This document shows, one piece after another, positions 60,591 through 64,000 of a DNA stretch of 64,000 nt. The position numbers and the translations under genes were made by a program. The stretch is from Kluyvera intermedia (GTDB lineage Bacteria > Pseudomonadota > Gammaproteobacteria > Enterobacterales > Enterobacteriaceae), in contig NZ_CP139986.1 of the NCBI RefSeq assembly GCF_034424175.1, positions 2,728,001-2,792,000 of the forward strand, in the 5' to 3' direction. Positions within the stretch are counted from its first letter, which is position 1. Every line of letters begins with the position of its first letter. The notes beneath the pieces were generated by a model. It was given only the letters and a program-made list of their open reading frames with translations. It was not told where the DNA came from and made no database searches.

Positions 60591-60947
60591 ATGTTACGCA
60601 TTCCTGAAAATTTTGTTCATTCGCGTTCGACACCGTTCTGGACCAAAGATACCGCGCCGAAAGCCCTCTTCACTCATCACAACACCAAGGCCCATGTTTA
60701 TGGTCGTCTTTCTGTGATGCAGGGAGCCGTCCGCTATTTCGGTTTTCCTGACGGCGATGCAACCGAGCCGGATGTCGAAGTGGTCATTGAAGCCGGCTCC
60801 TTTGGTATCTCTCCACCGCAAAAATGGCACCGTATCGAAATACTGACCGATGATACTTACTTTAATATCGATTTCTTTGCCGATCCGGACGCGACGCTTG
60901 AGGGAAAAGGTCTGGGCAAAGTCGTTAATTCGCACAAGGGGCAATAA
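60591..60947 (+). CDS. YeaR family cupin-like protein, copy B
   Basis: 118 residues, a diverged tandem paralogue of copy A. It lacks the KGTR loop but has the longer C-terminal tail (ATLEGKGLGKVV) that E. coli YeaR also has. The overall identity to copy A is about half. Probably cotranscribed with copy A and yoaG. Confidence 0.88.
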   Translation: MLRIPENFVHSRSTPFWTKDTAPKALFTHHNTKAHVYGRLSVMQGAVRYFGFPDGDATEPDVEVVIEAGSFGISPPQKWHRIEILTDDTYFNIDFFADPDATLEGKGLGKVVNSHKGQ

Positions 60948-60948
60948 A

Positions 60949-61131
60949 ATGGGCAAGGCAACCTACACGGTGACCATCACCAACAACAGCAACGGTATTT
61001 CTGTTGATTACGAAACTGAAACACCGATGGAACTGCTGATCCCTGATGTTGCGGCTGACGTTGTTAAAGATTTGATCAATACCGTTCGTGCTTACGATAC
61101 CGAAAACGAACACGACGTGTGCGGGTGGTAG
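60949..61131 (+). CDS. yoaG: DUF1869 family protein YoaG
   Basis: 60 residues, as in E. coli, starting MGKATYTVTITNNSNG and ending ENEHDVCGW. It starts one base after the yeaR copy B stop, third gene of the nitrate/NO-responsive operon. Function unknown. Confidence 0.94.
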   Translation: MGKATYTVTITNNSNGISVDYETETPMELLIPDVAADVVKDLINTVRAYDTENEHDVCGW

Positions 61132-61146
61132 TGAGTTAAGCACAAA

Positions 61147-61178
61147 AAAACGGGAGTCTGAGACTCCCGTTTTTATTT
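61147..61178 (+). terminator. yoaG terminator
   Basis: AAAACGGGAGTC-TGA-GACTCCCGTTTT with a T-rich tail. Confidence 0.92.
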
Positions 61179-61288
61179 TGGCAATCGCGAGAATGCCTGA
61201 AGGATATCAGACAGTTTCATACTTTTGTTGGAGTGCCCGGCCGGCCCGTTTTGCCATGTTTAATACATCGCTAACGGGAGATATTGCT

Positions 61289-61381
61289 ATGGCCTGGCGT
61301 CCATTTCTCTATGTGATTACCAATAACACTGCGCAACGTACACCACGACGCGGAGTGCTAAAGTTGATTAAGAAAGGCTAG
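61289..61381 (+). CDS. possible 30-residue basic protein
   Basis: MAWRPFLYVITNNTAQRTPR plus RGVLKLIKKG, 30 residues, with GGGAGAT at good spacing before the ATG. No promoter is obvious, and it lies after the yoaG terminator. The stop is 1 base before the convergent carbonic anhydrase end. I do not recognise it. Confidence 0.4.
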   Translation: MAWRPFLYVITNNTAQRTPRRGVLKLIKKG

Positions 61382-61382
61382 C

Positions 61383-62018
61383 CTACTCGAAGAAAACGCT
61401 CGGGTTTTCTGCCAGCGAGACGAATGATTTGCTGTTCTTATCCAGCGCGCGAATCGCTCCGCTCTCAATATCGTAGACCCAACCGTGCAAACGGATTGCC
61501 CCGTCACGCAGACCTACCGCTACGGATGGGTGAGTTTTGATATTGTTCAATTGAGCAATAACGTTCTCTTCGACCATCGCGTTAACTTTATCCGTTTCAT
61601 TCTCAAAGGTTTTCTTCTCAACGACCGCTTTTGCGGCGTCCGAGTAACGCAACCAATGCGAAACGGCAGGCATCGGATCCAGGCACTGGCAGGTGGCGAT
61701 AGCTTTCATCGCGCCACAGTTGGAGTGGCCGCAGATGACAATATCCGTCACCCCTAATGCAACCACCGCGTACTCAATCGTCGCCGACACGCCGCCGGGT
61801 TCGGGGCCGAAAGAAGGCACGATGTTACCCGCGTTGCGGATTACAAACAGCTGGCCCGGCTCTTGCTGTGTGACCAGTTCCGGCACCAGACGGCTATCTG
61901 AACAGGAGATGAAAAGTGCTTTTGGATTCTGACTGGAAGCCAGACTGCGGAAGAGTTCCTTACGCTCTGGAAAAACATCTTTCTGGAAGTTGAGGAATCC
62001 TTCAATGATATGTTGCAT
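61383..62018 (-). CDS. beta-carbonic anhydrase, CynT-like
   Basis: Interconverts CO2 and bicarbonate, 211 residues. The zinc site is visible: Cys and Asp in SCSDSRLVPE, His and Cys in CGHSNCGA. It is closer to E. coli CynT than to Can, but no cyanase (cynS) gene is nearby. A single-gene unit. Confidence 0.92.
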   Translation of the reverse strand: MQHIIEGFLNFQKDVFPERKELFRSLASSQNPKALFISCSDSRLVPELVTQQEPGQLFVIRNAGNIVPSFGPEPGGVSATIEYAVVALGVTDIVICGHSNCGAMKAIATCQCLDPMPAVSHWLRYSDAAKAVVEKKTFENETDKVNAMVEENVIAQLNNIKTHPSVAVGLRDGAIRLHGWVYDIESGAIRALDKNSKSFVSLAENPSVFFE

Positions 62019-62215
62019 AGCAGTATCTCTTTTTTGTTTTTACGCAGGTCATGATTGAAATCACATTTTTAGTGTACCACTTGAGAGCAGAAGAGAAAGC
62101 GATCAATCCTGGTAACGCATTTGTTACTCGTTTGATAACTGCAATAGCGGGGGTAGATTCGGGCAGGCCTTAAGCGCTAAGGCCCTTGATATGCGTTTTT
62201 TCGGAGAAGTAAATA

Positions 62216-62626
62216 TTAGCTTCCCTTATAGGTGGAGTACCCATACTGACTAAGTAAGAGCGGGATATGAAGCTTCTCATTCATCTTTGTCACCGTAAAT
62301 AACACCGGCACTTCCGGGAAGAATGAAGACAGCTTCTCACTCTTAAAATAATCTCCCGTTTTGAATGTGACTTTGTACACCCCAGGTTGCATGTCCTGAT
62401 TATCAGGATACAGAGACTTGATGCGGCCATCATTATCGGTTTTACCTTTCGCAAGCATATCCCAGCCAGCCGGGTTCTGCTTTTCCAACGTAACAGTAAC
62501 CGCTTTTGAAGGAATCCCCGTTTGTTGGTTCAGAATATGAACGCTAAGTGTGCCAGCAGGAGCGCTAAATGCAGCAGGTGCAAAGACAGAGGATGATAAC
62601 AATGTCAGGGTAACGAATTTGTTCAT
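62216..62626 (-). CDS. hiuH: periplasmic 5-hydroxyisourate hydrolase (transthyretin-like)
   Basis: 136 residues (E. coli 137). A signal peptide to about residue 21 (PAAFSA), then the transthyretin fold with SVHILNQQTG, and the C-terminal signature LLLSQYGYSTYKGS (E. coli has YRGS). It hydrolyses 5-hydroxyisourate, a uric acid oxidation product. Confidence 0.94.
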   Translation of the reverse strand: MNKFVTLTLLSSSVFAPAAFSAPAGTLSVHILNQQTGIPSKAVTVTLEKQNPAGWDMLAKGKTDNDGRIKSLYPDNQDMQPGVYKVTFKTGDYFKSEKLSSFFPEVPVLFTVTKMNEKLHIPLLLSQYGYSTYKGS

Positions 62627-62982
62627 TTATTTCTTCCTGTAGTTGAAGGTACAGGTAAATCTTAATCATCTTTTATATAAATAATATTCAACTTTTCGTT
62701 ATCAGGTGTGCAAAAAACAATCATGTAATTTTGGGTTCAGGCCAGGAGCGCCGGGGTTAATATGCATGTCACCGCGAAGGTTTGTCGAGGTGGTTATACC
62801 GCGAGAATAGGGTTCAAACTTAAATCCTGATGGGTTATAGCTGATTTTTTATAGCCAGTTTGGCAGGGCCTCGCTTTGCAGAGGAGATAAAAAGACTGCT
62901 GATTTTTTTATGAAAATTATTTGACTGATCGTTCCATAATCAATACTATGCCGCATCAACTCATTTCAAGCCCCCCATCTCT
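62627..62982. other. hiuH-TetR divergent region
   Basis: 356 bases without a gene: the hiuH leader and promoter on one side (AT-rich 62660-62730), and the TetR-gene promoter with a candidate operator near 62922-62945 on the other. I see nothing else definite. Confidence 0.5.
62922..62945 (+). promoter_or_regulatory. candidate operator of the TetR regulator
   Basis: TGACTGATCGTTCCATAATCA contains GATCGTTCCA (62927-62936); the region between the TetR gene and the exporter contains GATCGTTACA on the opposite strand (63626-63635). A shared 9-of-10 sequence before both genes suggests a common operator. Confidence 0.45.
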
Positions 62983-63585
62983 ATGAGTGCTGAAAAACCA
63001 ACCTTTCCAGGTCGTCCACGAAAGTTCGAAGATCAGGATGTCATTGATGCTGCCGTCGCTGTTTTCAGCGCCAATGGTTATGCAGGCACCTCTGCGCAAG
63101 ATTTATGCAATGGTACGGGATTAGGGCGGGGAAGCTTATATAATGCCTTTGGTAGCAAGCAAGCTCTTTACGAGCAAGCGTTGTTGCGCAGCCATGAACA
63201 AACTATGTCAGCACAGTTAACAATACTCACACAATCAGGCCTGGTAAAAGAGCGACTGCATACCCTTCTGCTTTGGGGTATTGCCGAAGATCTTTCTCAG
63301 CCAGAGCAGCATGATGCGATGGTCTTATTTTCAGCCCTGGAGATGGGCAGTAAAGATGAAGCCGTTGCTAGCCTGAATAATGAATATCGTCAGCATTTAG
63401 AACAAACGCTGGTAGCGGTATTTATTGAAGGTCAACGAAGCGGTGAACTAAACAGTAAAGCATCAGCCGTCGAAATGGCGAGAGGCTTTATGGCAGGCTA
63501 CTACGGTTTACGTGTACTGAATAAAAATATTTCAGATAGAAAAATCCTCGAAGATGTTGTCGCTGGTCTGTTAATCAACTTATAA
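62983..63585 (+). CDS. TetR/AcrR-family regulator
   Basis: 200 residues. N-terminal helix-turn-helix at about 30-60 (GTSAQDLCNGTGLGRGSLYN), C-terminal ligand-binding helices. It probably represses the MFS exporter that starts 79 bases downstream on the same strand. Not at this place in E. coli. Confidence 0.9.
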   Translation: MSAEKPTFPGRPRKFEDQDVIDAAVAVFSANGYAGTSAQDLCNGTGLGRGSLYNAFGSKQALYEQALLRSHEQTMSAQLTILTQSGLVKERLHTLLLWGIAEDLSQPEQHDAMVLFSALEMGSKDEAVASLNNEYRQHLEQTLVAVFIEGQRSGELNSKASAVEMARGFMAGYYGLRVLNKNISDRKILEDVVAGLLINL

Positions 63586-63664
63586 ATTCAAACGTAAAAA
63601 TGCAATAATTACTTACATCCATTTTTGTAACGATCATTCCAATACAAGGGGAAAATAAAAAGCC

Positions 63665-64000
63665 ATGCCATTAGTCGTGTATATTTTAGGGTTAGCTATT
63701 TTTTCATTAGGTACAGCAGAGTTAATGGTGGCGGGTATGATGACCACGCTATCTGAAGCATTTGGTGTTACAGTCGGTGAAGTCGGACATTTGATTTCAT
63801 ATTATGCATTCGGTGTAATGCTAGGTGGCCCGGTATTAACCTACGCCTTTCTTAAGTTTAAAGCCCCCTATCGCGCAACGTTATTATGGCTGTTAGGGTT
63901 ATATGTTATCGTACAAGGATTTAGCGTCTTTGTTTCTGATTACAATGTGTTAGTTGCCATTCGAATCGTGACAGGTATTTTGTGTGCAGGATGTTTAAGT
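63665..64000 (+). CDS. MFS exporter, partial
   Basis: First 112 residues of a DHA1/AraJ-type major facilitator (MPLVVYILGLAIFSLGTAEL at the start); the rest is beyond the right edge. Probably a drug or sugar efflux pump under the upstream TetR regulator. Confidence 0.85.
   Translation, partial: MPLVVYILGLAIFSLGTAELMVAGMMTTLSEAFGVTVGEVGHLISYYAFGVMLGGPVLTYAFLKFKAPYRATLLWLLGLYVIVQGFSVFVSDYNVLVAIRIVTGILCAGCLS

Noticed and set aside
62166..62184. GGCCTTA-AGCGC-TAAGGCC as hiuH terminator
   Set aside because: Placed correctly but short and without a T-run; too weak to call.

Overview
The window is chromosomal DNA of a member of the Enterobacteriaceae close to Escherichia, Salmonella and Citrobacter. 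Gene content and order largely follow the E. coli K-12 segment from chb to yeaR (chbBC, osmE, nadE, spy, astCADBE, xthA, ydjXZ, ynjBCDE, ynjF, nudG, ynjH, gdhA, topB, selD, ydjA, sppA, ansA, pncA, yeaC, msrB, gapA, yeaD, yeaE, mipA, yeaGH, dgcJ, yeaK, yeaL, nimRT, yeaO, yoaF, dgcP, yoaKJ, yeaR, yoaG). Proteins differ from the K-12 sequences I remember by roughly 10-25%. REP/BIME palindromes lie between genes. Citrobacter is my best guess, from gene content alone. I saw no tRNA, rRNA, insertion sequence or CRISPR array.

Region 1-9.3 kb: chitobiose PTS genes (chbC cut by the left edge, chbB), osmE, nadE, spy, and the five-gene arginine succinyltransferase operon with start/stop overlaps, a sigma-54 promoter and a distant NtrC-like site. 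Region 9.3-24.3 kb: xthA, two membrane proteins ydjX-ydjZ, an ABC importer set ynjBCD with the rhodanese ynjE, a small unrecognised island gene, ynjF-ynjA, nudG, ynjH, gdhA, topB and selD. E. coli ydjY is absent and ynjA has moved next to ynjF. Region 24.3-30.2 kb: ydjA, sppA, ansA-pncA, then a secreted GH18 chitinase whose ribosome binding site is complementary to the seed of the ChiX small RNA.

Region 30.2-36.5 kb is the most unusual part. Two flavin-dependent monooxygenases (an NtaA/SnaA type and an SsuD type) flank an FAD/NAD(P)-binding protein in one operon. A divergent gene encodes a sigma-54 activator fused to a cytoplasmic SsuA-like substrate-binding domain. A good -24/-12 promoter and two dyads lie between them, so the cluster looks like a self-contained, sigma-54-controlled organosulfur (or related) utilisation system with a transporter-derived sensor built into its regulator.

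Region 36.5-48.3 kb: yeaC, msrB, gapA, yeaD, yeaE, mipA, the yeaGH kinase pair under a perfect-consensus sigma-54 promoter, an SOS-box-controlled cho, dgcJ and yeaK. Region 48.3-55.9 kb: a two-gene glycoside cassette (GPH transporter plus GH31 glycosidase) inserted before yeaL, the nimR/nimT pair, a CTP-synthase-like amidotransferase and yeaO. Region 55.9-64 kb: small genes, a candidate small RNA upstream of dgcP, yoaK-yoaJ, another diguanylate cyclase, a duplicated yeaR with yoaG behind an NsrR-like site, a CynT-like carbonic anhydrase, hiuH, and a TetR regulator next to an MFS exporter cut by the right edge.
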